Below, piece after piece: positions 37,552 through 46,800 of a stretch of DNA of 64,000 nt (its first letter is position 1; each line of letters starts with the position of its first letter). The stretch is from Humibacter albus DSM 18994 (GTDB lineage: Bacteria; Actinomycetota; Actinomycetes; Actinomycetales; Microbacteriaceae), in NCBI RefSeq assembly GCF_000421825.1, contig NZ_ATXT01000019.1, positions 62,001-126,000 of the forward strand, in the 5' to 3' direction. Made by a program: the position numbers and the translations under genes. The notes below the pieces were generated by a model. It made no database searches, had not been told where the DNA came from, and saw only the letters and a program-made list of their open reading frames with translations.

Positions 37552-38463
37552 TCATTTGATGCCGGTGGTGGCGATGCCTCGGATGAGGAAGCGTTGGCCG
37601 ATGAGGAAGGCGAGGAAGACGGGTATCAGCGAGACGACGGACATGGCGAACAGCGCTCCCCAGTCGCCGCCTGTCTGGTTGTCGATGAATTGGCCTAGGG
37701 CGACCTGCACCGTCCAAGTGTGCGGCTGCGTGAGGTAGACGATCGGGCCGAAGAACTCGTTCCACATCCAGATGAACGTGAAGATCGTGGTGGTGGCTAG
37801 TGCTGGTGTCATCAGGGGCAGGATGACGCGGAAGAAGATGCGCGGATGTCCGCAGCCGTCGATCCTGGCGGCTTCGTCGAGTTCGCGCGGGATCGCGCGG
37901 ATGAACTGCACCATCAGGAAGATGAAGAACGAGTCCGTGCCGAGCACTTTGGGCAGGATCAGGGGCCAGAACGTGTTCAGCATGTGCACGAACGAGAACA
38001 TGATGTACTGCGGCACCAGGGTGACTTGGAACGGCAGCATGATGGTCAGCAGCATGATCGTGAACGCGAGCCGCTTGAAGCGGAACTCGAGGCGGGCGAA
38101 CGCGTAGGCGGCCAGGGAGCAGGCGAACAGGTTGCCGAGGATGGCGCCGATCACGATGATGATCGAGTTGCCCAGGTACAGGCTGAACGGGTCCGAGAGC
38201 GCGTTCCAGCCGGTTGCGTAGTTCTGCACCTGGAAGCTGTCCGGAATGATGGACGGGTTCGTGAAGATCTCGCTGTTGGGTCGCAGCGAACTGACGACCA
38301 TCCATAGCAGCGGGTACAGCATCAGCAGCGCCAACGCGATCATGATCACGTGCTTGGCGATGCTCCAGGCGGAGCGTTTGATGCCGCGCGAGGCATCCCG
38401 CTGGGCTCGGTTCCGACCGTTCGCCGGGACCGTGAGGGCTCTGGTTGCAGTCTCAGTTGTCAT
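37552..38463 (-). CDS. carbohydrate ABC transporter permease, MalG type
   Basis: 303 residues. TM1 HVIMIALALLMLYPLLWMVV is followed by SSLRPNSEIFTNPSIIPDSF. The EAA loop DEAARIDGCGHPRIFFRVILP is at about 195-215, and the C-terminus is RFLIRGIATTGIK. It overlaps the upstream permease by 11 nt. This is the only permease pair in the 36.4-54.3-kb polysaccharide locus, although two binding lipoproteins are present. Confidence 0.94.
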   Translation of the reverse strand: MTTETATRALTVPANGRNRAQRDASRGIKRSAWSIAKHVIMIALALLMLYPLLWMVVSSLRPNSEIFTNPSIIPDSFQVQNYATGWNALSDPFSLYLGNSIIIVIGAILGNLFACSLAAYAFARLEFRFKRLAFTIMLLTIMLPFQVTLVPQYIMFSFVHMLNTFWPLILPKVLGTDSFFIFLMVQFIRAIPRELDEAARIDGCGHPRIFFRVILPLMTPALATTTIFTFIWMWNEFFGPIVYLTQPHTWTVQVALGQFIDNQTGGDWGALFAMSVVSLIPVFLAFLIGQRFLIRGIATTGIK

Positions 38464-39376
38464 AGAACACCCAATACTTCGAAGTGACGAACGTCACAGC
38501 CGTGATGATGGCGATGATGATGAACAGCAGCCACGCCATCGCGGACGCGTAACCCATGTCGAACTGGTTGAAGCCCTGCTGGTAGAGGTAGAGCGTGTAG
38601 AACATCGTCGAGTCCGAGGGACCCCCGGTGCCGCCGGAGACGATGAACGCCTGCGTGAAGGACTGGAACGCGCCGATCAGCTGCAGGATCACGTTGAAGA
38701 AGATGATCGGGCTCAGCATCGGCAGCGTGATGCGCAGGAACCGCTTCCACCGGCCCGCACCATCGATCGACGCCGCCTCGTAATACATGTCCGGAATCTG
38801 CCGTAGCCCGGCCAGGAAGATGATCATCGGAGCACCGAACGTCCACACGTTCAGCAGAATGATCGTGCCCAACGCAAACTGCGGGTCCGAGATCCACCCC
38901 GGCAGGTTGTGCAACCCCACCAGCCCCAGCGCCTGGTTCACCAGGCCGCCCTGACCGAAGATCTGCCGCCACAGAATCGCCACCGCCACCGAACTACCCA
39001 ACAGCGACGGCAGATAGAACACCGACCGGTAGAACGGCAGCGCCCGCATCCCCTTGTCCAACACCAACGCCGCCGCCAACGCGACCACCAACTGGATCGG
39101 CACCGACACGAACACATACTCGAACGTCACCCGCAGTGAGTTCAGCAGGCGCGGATCGTTGAACATCCGCACATAGTTCTGCACCCCGATGAAGTCCGGA
39201 GTCTGAATCAGGTTGTAATTCGTGAACGACAACCACAGCGACGCCAACATCGGGCCCGCGGTGATCAACACCACACCCAGCAACCACGGCAACAAGAAGA
39301 AGAACGCCGCCTTGTTGTCGCGTTTGCCCTGCGACTTCGCCGATCTAACCGATCGGAGTTCCTCGAAGACGCTCAC
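38453..39376 (-). CDS. carbohydrate ABC transporter permease, MalF/UgpA type
   Basis: 307 residues. TM1 AAFFFLLPWLLGVVLITAGPML, outer segment PDFIGVQNYVRMFNDPRLLNS, EAA loop YEAASIDGAGRWKRFLRITLP, and a final TM AMAWLLFIIIAIITAVTFVTS. First gene of its operon. AAGGGGGCTC before the ATG gives a ribosome site. Controlled by the promoter and two operators at 39468-39549. Confidence 0.94.
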   Translation of the reverse strand: MSVFEELRSVRSAKSQGKRDNKAAFFFLLPWLLGVVLITAGPMLASLWLSFTNYNLIQTPDFIGVQNYVRMFNDPRLLNSLRVTFEYVFVSVPIQLVVALAAALVLDKGMRALPFYRSVFYLPSLLGSSVAVAILWRQIFGQGGLVNQALGLVGLHNLPGWISDPQFALGTIILLNVWTFGAPMIIFLAGLRQIPDMYYEAASIDGAGRWKRFLRITLPMLSPIIFFNVILQLIGAFQSFTQAFIVSGGTGGPSDSTMFYTLYLYQQGFNQFDMGYASAMAWLLFIIIAIITAVTFVTSKYWVFYDN

Positions 39377-39467
39377 ATGAGCCCCCTTGTAATCGACGTT
39401 GAGTACGCGGTGCGGATCGTCGGGCGACCCGTTCGGATGGTCTGGACTTGCCTGCGCGACGTCCGGC

Positions 39468-39549
39468 GGAAAGCGCTTCCCTGCGGTTGTCGGGCCAACA
39501 GTACGCGTGGGCGCCTTCTCGAGTCAAGCCGACTCAGAAAACGCTTTCT
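39468..39549 (-). promoter_or_regulatory. permease-operon promoter with two LacI-type operators
   Basis: On the minus strand, TTGACT (39522-39527) and TACTGT (39498-39503) are 18 bp apart. One operator (GGAAAGCGCTTCCC, 39468-39481) lies about 10 bp after the predicted start. The other (AGAAAACGCTTTCT, 39536-39549) lies just upstream of the -35. The pair, 68 bp apart, brackets the promoter and would suit repression by looping or blocking. Confidence 0.6.
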
Positions 39550-39605
39550 TAGCTTAGCAGTCATCATGGTGTTTCTCTCAACCTTTGATCTGCACACATG
39601 CCGCT

Positions 39606-40958
39606 CTACGCACCGGCGCCCATGGACGAGGATCGCGCGGTGTCGCGCAGAACGATCTCGCAGCGGAAGTGCTGCGATGCGGTCATCTCGCCGCGGAACC
39701 ACAGCAGCGCGACCCTGCTCGGGTCGCCCGGCGCCACGATCGGCCTCAGGTTGTCGACTTCGCTGTCCTGCGTGACGGCGACCCAGGTCCACGAGGCCCC
39801 GCCGTCCGCCGTCGTGCCCGCGTAGATCTCGTGATGCGGCGTCTCGGCGCCGGAGCGAGGGTCGAAGGGCGTCGACATGTACACGGAGTTCACGTCGTAC
39901 GGGTCGATGACGGCGAGCCCCGTGTAATCCTGCTCGTGCGGGAGGAGGCCGGCTCCGGCCTTCCCCAATGAATGCCGCGTCCATCCTCGTCCGGGATCCT
40001 GCCGGGCGTAGACGAACCGATGGTCGAGCACAGGCCGCAGACGCGAGAACTCATCCTCCGGATCGGCGGGCCGATCGTCGCCGCGTGCCGTGATCGTCGC
40101 GGCGATGGTGCCGTCCGGCGCTCTGCGGATGTCCGAGGTCCACGCGTGCGTGAGCGCCACTTCACCGAGCCGCTCACCCGCGTTCAGCACGGTTGTCAGC
40201 TCGACCTGTGACGGGGCATCCCCCGCCGCGTCGAATGGACGAGCCTGTACCGGCGATGCGTCGGAACGGTGAAGGATGCCGCCGGCCAGATACCCGTGAT
40301 AGATCGAATTGTCGTAGTCGCGCGGGTGGTGATCGGTCGTGATCAGATCGATCCGGTCTTCGCCGGCGGCATACCGGGTGTAGCCGTTGACGTAGCCGAC
40401 CTTGGGACGCGTGAACAGCTTGCCCGCATACGCCCAGCTCTCTCCATCGTCGTCCGACACGAGGGCGCAGGGATCGTCGTTGACCGCCCGACTGAAGCAG
40501 TAGAGCCGGCCCTCGAGCTCGTGCAGGTTGGCGTACGTGACGCCGCGGTGCTCCGTGTACGCCGACCAGTCGAATGTTCGCTCGGGCCCCCATGCGGTCG
40601 GATCATTCGGCTCGCTGATCCGCCAGCGCAGCAGGTCGTCCGTCTTGTGCTTGGTGTACGCGGCGAGCCAACGGCCGTCTTCACGGCGCCACAGCGCGGG
40701 CACATCGTGGTCATCGACCTCGAACGCGTCGTGCAGCACGACGACCCGGGCCGTGCACGAGGCGAGGTCGACGACAGTCAACTCGACGTTGCCGGCACGC
40801 CTTTCGCCGTCGGGTCCTTCGGCCGCCGCGATGGACCCGACCACCAGTGCCTGCGTCTCCGGGTCGACGAGCGCACGCTCGTCCTGGAACCAGCACCAGG
40901 CTCCGTTGTCGTTGATGACGTAGTCCAACTTGCCCTTCCTTTCGAATCGTACGGGCAT
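39606..40958 (-). CDS. BNR-4 repeat (beta-propeller) protein, probable polysaccharide lyase/hydrolase
   Basis: 450 residues with no signal peptide. It has the WCWFQDERALVDPETQALVVGS opening and blade motifs of BNR-4 proteins (WRREDGRWLAAYTKH, CALVSDDDGESWAYAGKLF, YAGTTADGGASWTWVAV; the Asp-box SxDxGxSW is clear twice). Some beta-propellers of this type are lyases on uronic-acid polymers; no reaction can be assigned here. Two starts are possible: ATG 40958 with GAGAGG upstream, or TTG 40928 directly after AAAGGAAGG. It follows the Tat binding-protein gene across a strong hairpin, likely as its distal partner. Confidence 0.83.
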   Translation of the reverse strand: MPVRFERKGKLDYVINDNGAWCWFQDERALVDPETQALVVGSIAAAEGPDGERRAGNVELTVVDLASCTARVVVLHDAFEVDDHDVPALWRREDGRWLAAYTKHKTDDLLRWRISEPNDPTAWGPERTFDWSAYTEHRGVTYANLHELEGRLYCFSRAVNDDPCALVSDDDGESWAYAGKLFTRPKVGYVNGYTRYAAGEDRIDLITTDHHPRDYDNSIYHGYLAGGILHRSDASPVQARPFDAAGDAPSQVELTTVLNAGERLGEVALTHAWTSDIRRAPDGTIAATITARGDDRPADPEDEFSRLRPVLDHRFVYARQDPGRGWTRHSLGKAGAGLLPHEQDYTGLAVIDPYDVNSVYMSTPFDPRSGAETPHHEIYAGTTADGGASWTWVAVTQDSEVDNLRPIVAPGDPSRVALLWFRGEMTASQHFRCEIVLRDTARSSSMGAGA

Positions 40959-40989
40959 GGCGGCAGCCTCTCATTCGCCCGCACGGATG

Positions 40990-41025
40990 TGCCGGCCCGA
41001 GCAATCGAGACCGCTCGGGCCGGCA
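40990..41025 (-). terminator. hairpin after binding-protein gene
   Basis: TGCCGGCCCGAGC (40990-41002) pairs perfectly with GCTCGGGCCGGCA (41013-41025) with a 10-nt loop, 24 bp past the binding-protein stop and about 30 bp before the next start. Likely a partial terminator or mRNA stabiliser. Confidence 0.65.
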
Positions 41026-41049
41026 TCGTGCGATTACGTGAACGCTCCG

Positions 41050-42387
41050 CTACGAGTTGCTGTCGAGCAAGCTCTGCACCTCGGCCCTGAAGGCCGAGGC
41101 GGCCGCGCTCGGCGTCGCGCGCCCGAAGACCACATCCTCGGTGTGGCGTTGCGCCACCTGCGCAACCGTGCTCGTGCCCTTCGGAGGGATGGGCGGCACC
41201 CAGGAGATCTCGCTCTTGACGTTCTGCATATAAGTGACCGCTCGCTGATCGGTCTTCGCAAGCAAGGGAGTGATGGCCTTGATGACCTTCTCATTCGTCG
41301 GGATGCCACGATCGACGAGTTGAAGCTTGGCGGCGGAGACATTGTTCAGGAAGTAGTCGATGAGGCCGCCCGCCTGCGCCGGATACTTGGTCTGCGAGCC
41401 GACGGACCAGTACATCGACGGTTTGAAGTACAAGCCGTTCTTCTTGGCCGATCCCGAAACGCTCGGCGGGCGCAGCAACACCAGATCTCCACCGTTCGCC
41501 GCCGCCAGCGCAGTGAGCTGGGTGTTCCAGTGCCAACCCATGGCCGACTTGTTCGTGCCGAACAGTTCCTGCTGCACCGAAGTGGCGATGTCGTTCGTGT
41601 ACTGGTCATCGGTGGGACCACCACCCGACGCGAACAGCTTCTTGACCATCGCGAACCAGCTCGCCACGGTCTTCGCCGAGAAGCCGAGCTTGCCCTTCGC
41701 CGTGTAGAGCTGTTCGCCGTGCTGCTTCAGCCAGATCTGCACGTCCTGATCACCTCCGAACCACGAGGTTCCCGTGAACGCGCCGTGCGACGCCTTGGCG
41801 AGCTTCGCGCTGAGATCGATGTAGTCGTCCCAGGTCCACGTCTTGTCGTCAGGGAGATCGACGCCCGCCTTCGTGAACAGCGTCTTGTTGGCGAGCACCG
41901 CGTAGACCGTGTTCCCCGCGGGGATGCCGTACAGCTTGCCATCCAAGGTCCCGGCCGCCAACGAGGACTTCAGCGGCCCGACGTCGATACTCCCCACCTT
42001 CGACATGTCGAGGAGCGCGCCGCGGCCGCCGTACTCGGCGATGTACGCCTGGTCCATCTGGATGACGTCGGGCTCGGTGTGACCCGCGACCTGCGTCGAG
42101 AGCTTGGTCCAGTACGTGGCCCACTCGCCAGGCGCTCGGTTCACCGTGATCTTGGAGTGCGCGTTCGTGTAGTCCTTCACGATCTCGCCGGTGTACTTGG
42201 TACGCACCGGGTTCGTCCACCACGCGAGGTTCACCGTCGCCTTCCTAAAGGCATCGCCTGCAGCAGCAGTGGATGCGCCGCCGCTGTCCGGAGTCGCGGA
42301 CGTACCGCACCCTGCGAGCAGGATGCTCGTGCCGATTCCCGTGAGCGCAAGAGCACCGAATTGGCGCCGAGAGAGTTGCTGTGACAT
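41050..42387 (-). CDS. Tat-exported sugar-binding lipoprotein (paralogue 1)
   Basis: 445 residues. The N-terminus MSQQLSRRQFGALALTG carries a twin-arginine motif (SRRQFG, R7-R8) followed by a lipobox LAGC with Cys at residue 27, so it is a Tat lipoprotein. The binding fold resembles family-1 solute-binding proteins with EWATYWTKLSTQVAGHTEPDVIQMDQAYIAEYGGRGALLDMS. It is strikingly similar to the protein at 48826 over its whole length. AAGGAGG precedes the ATG; a longer frame upstream is unsupported. An operator of the AGTGAACGATCACT type lies 72 bp before the start. No permease gene is in the same operon. Confidence 0.93.
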   Translation of the reverse strand: MSQQLSRRQFGALALTGIGTSILLAGCGTSATPDSGGASTAAAGDAFRKATVNLAWWTNPVRTKYTGEIVKDYTNAHSKITVNRAPGEWATYWTKLSTQVAGHTEPDVIQMDQAYIAEYGGRGALLDMSKVGSIDVGPLKSSLAAGTLDGKLYGIPAGNTVYAVLANKTLFTKAGVDLPDDKTWTWDDYIDLSAKLAKASHGAFTGTSWFGGDQDVQIWLKQHGEQLYTAKGKLGFSAKTVASWFAMVKKLFASGGGPTDDQYTNDIATSVQQELFGTNKSAMGWHWNTQLTALAAANGGDLVLLRPPSVSGSAKKNGLYFKPSMYWSVGSQTKYPAQAGGLIDYFLNNVSAAKLQLVDRGIPTNEKVIKAITPLLAKTDQRAVTYMQNVKSEISWVPPIPPKGTSTVAQVAQRHTEDVVFGRATPSAAASAFRAEVQSLLDSNS

Positions 42388-42458
42388 AAGTGGCCTCCTT
42401 GCCATGCTGTGGTCGGGCGAGAGTCCCGTCTGGCGGCCCGGGCACGCCGTGATCGAAA

Positions 42459-42472
42459 AGTGATCGTTCACC
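42459..42472. promoter_or_regulatory. operator for LacI regulator at 42642
   Basis: AGTGATCGTTCACC, the reverse complement of the operator at 43704 with 13 of 14 positions identical. On the minus strand it sits in the spacer of a weak TTCACT (42479-42484) and TTTTCG (42454-42459) promoter for the Tat binding protein. The 254-bp divergent region holds nothing else I can identify. Confidence 0.6.
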
Positions 42473-42641
42473 TTACAAAGTGAAGAATGCACGAAGTGAG
42501 AGTTCGACGCAACTACGCTGGCTTCCGGAGCCGGGCTGCCGTACCTGGCCGAGGCTTTCGATACTGTGGCGCACAGAGCCTCACCGTCTCGAGGTGCCGC
42601 CGACAGGCGCCATCACCTGCAGAACCGATTGGCTGAGCACT

Positions 42642-43670
42642 ATGTCCGACGAAGGAACGAGATCGACGGCTCCGCGCCGCAAGCGCGTGACCATCATGGA
42701 AGTGGCCGGCCGCGCCGGCGTGTCGCATCAGACGGTATCGCGCTACCTCCGGTTCAACGGCGGCCTCAAACCCGTCACCGTCGAGAAGATCGAGACCGCG
42801 ATACGGGAGCTCGACTACAAGCCGGACCTGATCGCCCGATCGATGCGCACCGGGCGATCGAACCGAATCGCCATCGTGCTGCCAGAACTCACGTACTACC
42901 TCCCGATGCCGTTCCAGGGCGCCACCGCCGCCGCACACGAAGCCGGCTACGAAGTGGATGTCGTCAGCCTCGAAGGCGATGAGGAGCGGCGGCGTCAGCG
43001 CGTCATCACCCTGATGGACAGCGAGCGCGTCGAAGGCGTGCTTTCACTCACACCCTTGGGAGACATGCTCGAAACGCCCACGGGATCATCGGCGCCGATC
43101 GTCGTTGTGGGCCAGTACGACGACAAGATGCGCTCGACGGGAGCCTTCGCCGACGGTGCTTTCGCGGCCGAGGTCATCCAGCACCTGGCGAACCTCGGGC
43201 ACCGTCGTTTTCTGCACGTCGCCGGAGATCAACGGTGGGCCTCCGCGCGTAACCGTCTCCTCGTGTATCAGGAGGCGATTACGAGCCTCGGCCTGGAGTC
43301 CTACGGCGTGGTCGGCGGTCAATGGACCACCGAATCCGGCTACAACGCCGCGCGCGACCTTCCCGCGAACTCGGGAGTGACCGCCGTCTTCGCGGCCAAG
43401 GACACGATCGCCTTCGGCGTCATTCGTGGACTCCAGGACCGCGGCCTGCGCGTGCCCGACGACGTCAGCGTCGTGGGCTGGGACAACGACGAGTTCGCTC
43501 GATTCTGCGCTCCGACCCTCACCACGGTGGAAGACAACCTTGGGCTCATCGGACGGCAGAGCATGCTCCAGCTCATCGCCCTGATCGAGGGCAAAGAGCC
43601 CCCGCAGATTCCGCAGGAGATCATCGGTCGGCTCATTCCGCGCGCCTCCAGCGGGCCGGCACCGCACTGA
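42642..43670 (+). CDS. LacI-family transcriptional regulator
   Basis: 342 residues. HTH VTIMEVAGRAGVSHQTVSRYLRFNGGLKPVTVEKI (unusually RYL-RF where most have RVLN), hinge YKPDLIARSMRTGRSNRIAIVLPE, then a sensor domain with PDDVSVVGWDNDEFARFCAPTLTTVEDN. Operators with the inverted sequence AGTGAACGATCACT stand before both flanking genes (Tat binding protein and beta-helix enzyme), making it their likely repressor. GAGCACT before the ATG is a weak ribosome site. Confidence 0.9.
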   Translation: MSDEGTRSTAPRRKRVTIMEVAGRAGVSHQTVSRYLRFNGGLKPVTVEKIETAIRELDYKPDLIARSMRTGRSNRIAIVLPELTYYLPMPFQGATAAAHEAGYEVDVVSLEGDEERRRQRVITLMDSERVEGVLSLTPLGDMLETPTGSSAPIVVVGQYDDKMRSTGAFADGAFAAEVIQHLANLGHRRFLHVAGDQRWASARNRLLVYQEAITSLGLESYGVVGGQWTTESGYNAARDLPANSGVTAVFAAKDTIAFGVIRGLQDRGLRVPDDVSVVGWDNDEFARFCAPTLTTVEDNLGLIGRQSMLQLIALIEGKEPPQIPQEIIGRLIPRASSGPAPH

Positions 43671-43692
43671 TGCACCCGTCTCAGTCTGGGCG

Positions 43693-43722
43693 TTGACATC
43701 AATAGTGAACGATCACTAAAGT
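43693..43722 (+). promoter_or_regulatory. promoter with operator in the spacer for the beta-helix enzyme
   Basis: TTGACA (43693-43698) and TAAAGT (43717-43722) are 18 bp apart. The perfect-length operator AGTGAACGATCACT (43704-43717; one mismatched pair) fills the spacer, so a bound LacI protein would exclude polymerase. Predicted leader about 145 nt to the ATG at 43876. Confidence 0.65.
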
Positions 43723-43875
43723 CCTCTCCATCGCCCGTCCTGGCGTGATCGCCTCAGAGCCGAGACGGTGCGTCGCAGCAGAGCCACGACGTCGTACCCC
43801 CTGCTCGACACACGACTCGGCAAGTCGCGGCACGTCGTGTGGCGTCAGGCTCGCGCAGCAGCGAAAGGAACACCG

Positions 43876-46800
43876 ATGTCCCTGTTCTCCCCGGCACCAC
43901 GATCACGAGGCCGAGCCGCGCTCGCGCTGGCCGCGGCCATCGGTACTATCGCGGCGGCACTCGTTTTCTCTCCCGCGGCCACCGCGGCGGCACCGTCGAA
44001 CACGGGCTTCACCGGATACACCGGGAAGGACCAGCTTCGGTCTTCTGGTCGGAGCATCGTGAACGACGACGCGCTCGCAGTCGCCGATGGAACGGCGCCC
44101 GACGCGACCGGAACGACGTACTACGTCGACTCGCACGACGGCGACGACTCCCAGGACGGCACGAGCGCGGCGACGGCGTGGAAGTCGTTCGCGAACGTCA
44201 ATACGAAGGTCTTTCAGCCGGGCGATCGCATCCTCCTCAAAGCGGGGAGCAGCTGGAGCGCGCAGGGCGATGCGGTGGCAAAGGAAGCGTACGACTACAC
44301 GACGTGGGACGACGGCGTTCCGACGGATGTGACGGAGGCTGCGCCGACGGCCCTGCTCGCTCCGGAAGGATCGGGATCCGCCGCGGATCCGATAGTCATC
44401 TCGAGCTACGGCACGGGCGACGCACCGAAGCTGGAAGGCCGCGGTGTCGTCAACGACGTGCTGCAGCTCACGAACCAGCAGCACTGGGACATCTCGAACC
44501 TCGACATCAGCAATGTCACCGACGGTTTCGACCCGTCCACCTGGGAGCCCGCCTCGGGAAAGGGACTCCTTCCGGGTGAAGAGAACCCGCTGACCGGCGA
44601 TCTGCGCGGCATCCACATTCAGGGTTCGGACGCGGGCACGCTCGCCGGCTTCGTCATCCACCACGTCTTCGTGCACGACGTCAGCGGCGTGACCTGGTCG
44701 GTCGGCAATTCCGGCCTCGATCGCTCGAAGCGCACCGGCGGCATCCTCTTCGAAGGGCTCAAGGGCGACAGTCAGACCGCTTCGCAGTTCCACGACGTCA
44801 CCATCCGCGACAATTACATCGCCGACACGTCGTTCGCGAACGTCATCTTCAAGCAGTTCTCGGGCATGGGCACGGACCGCTACCAGAACCGCGCTCCGGG
44901 TTGGGGCGACCGAGCCATGGCCAAGGCGAGCAACACCGGCGTCATCACGGAAGATCCCGATTGGCGGCCGCACACCGACATCGACATCTCGGGCAACTAC
45001 CTCACCAACCGCGACACGCAATACGGCTGGGACTCGCTCTACCTCACCAGCGTTCAGGGCGCGACAGTACGAGACAACTTGATCGATGGCGCCGGTGTCT
45101 CCGGAATCGAGATGTACTACTCCGACAACATCGTCGTGCAGAACAACGAGATCGCCGACGTCGAGCAACGCGCCAACGCTGCGGACTCCAACGGGATGGA
45201 CGGGGACCGCGGCACGTCGAACATCGTGATGCAGGGCAACTACGTGCACGACTCGGGCGAGGGCGTTCTGCTCTGCGGATTCGGCTTCGGCACCTCGGTT
45301 GTGCGCTACAACGTGATCGAGGACGTCGCACGAAACTACGTGAATCCGCACGGCGACTCCGGCCTCAACATCATCTACAACAACCTGATGTACAACACGC
45401 GCACGCCGTCGTCGAACAACACCGTGGGCTTCTTCAACTCGTCGGGCAGCAACAGCAGCGTTCTGGTCGACAAGAACAGGCACTACCTGTACAACAACGT
45501 CTTCGTCAACACGCTCGCGTCGGCGAGTGGAGCCGCGCTCCAAGCCGACTACCCCGGCGTCACGTTCTCGCACAACGCCTACTACGGGCCCGGCGTCACG
45601 GCTCCCGCTCAGGACTCCGACCCCGTCACCTCCGATCCGCAAGTGACAGACCCGGCGAAGGCGATCACCGCCATCGAGCCAGGCTCTGCGTCGTCCCCGT
45701 TGATCGCCGCCGGAGCACCCGTCGATCTCTCGCAGCTCGCACCGGGCTTCCACGCCACCGGTGACGACGAGAGCAGCCAGCTGCCGACCAGCGTCGACTT
45801 CTTCGGCAACGCGCTGACAACGCCGCCGACCATCGGTCCTGCGTCCTATCGCCCCGCCGACGGGAAAGCGGTCGTCGTCGGAGTCGTTGGGGATCAGGAC
45901 GGCGAACCGGTGCCGAACGCCCGAGTGACCTACGGAGCCGCCTCGGTCACCACCGACTCCGCCGGACGCTATTGGCTCGAAGTGCAAGCCGGTGATTACA
46001 CGCTCACGCCTTCGGCGGACGATTACGCCGACGGCGACTCCGTAGCGGTGACCGTCACCGGCGGTCAGACTCTGGATCAGGATCTCGCACTCGGCACGAC
46101 GACGATCACAACGGGAACCGTGGCGGGCACCATCACGGCCAAGGGCAAAGCGCTGGCCGGCGCGACAGTGACCGTGACACAGGACACGAAGACCGTCGGC
46201 ACGGCGACCACCGACGCCGACGGCGACTATTCGATCGCCCCGGTGGCCAGCGGGACGGACTACACGGTCTCGGCCAGCAAGACCGGTTTCCAGACCGCAT
46301 CGCAATCAGGGGTCGCCGTGAAGGCCGCTCGTACAGCCACCGTCGACCTCGTGCTCTCCGCCGTCGTCACCCAGACGCATTACGCGATCAACGAGACGTT
46401 CGACGACAACTCCCCCGGTGATTTCACCCAGACGAACGACGGCCAGCTCGTTGCGAGCACGGATGCCTCGGTCGGTTCGATCACCGTGGTCGACGATCCT
46501 TCACGCCCGGGCAACAAGTACCTCGACATCGCCAAGACCAGCTCCAGCTCCGGCGTTCTGGCCGTGCACAACACCTCAGCGCTCGACCTCACCGGCACCG
46601 TGACGCTCGAGGCGCGAATCGCGCGGACCAGCACGAACACGTCCGCGAACCAGGTGGCGATGTATTCGTACGCCGCTTCCGGATGGAACGCCTCGAAGCC
46701 CGCGTCATCCACGGATCCGGCGGCGACGTTCGGATTCTCCCGGGGCAAGGTCATCACGCACAACGTGACCGGCTCCAGCAGCGTGAAGAACGTAGCTGAC

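Noticed and set aside
43903-46305. 800-residue minus-strand frame opposite the beta-helix enzyme
   Set aside because: No ribosome site or recognisable domain; GC-rich shadow frame.
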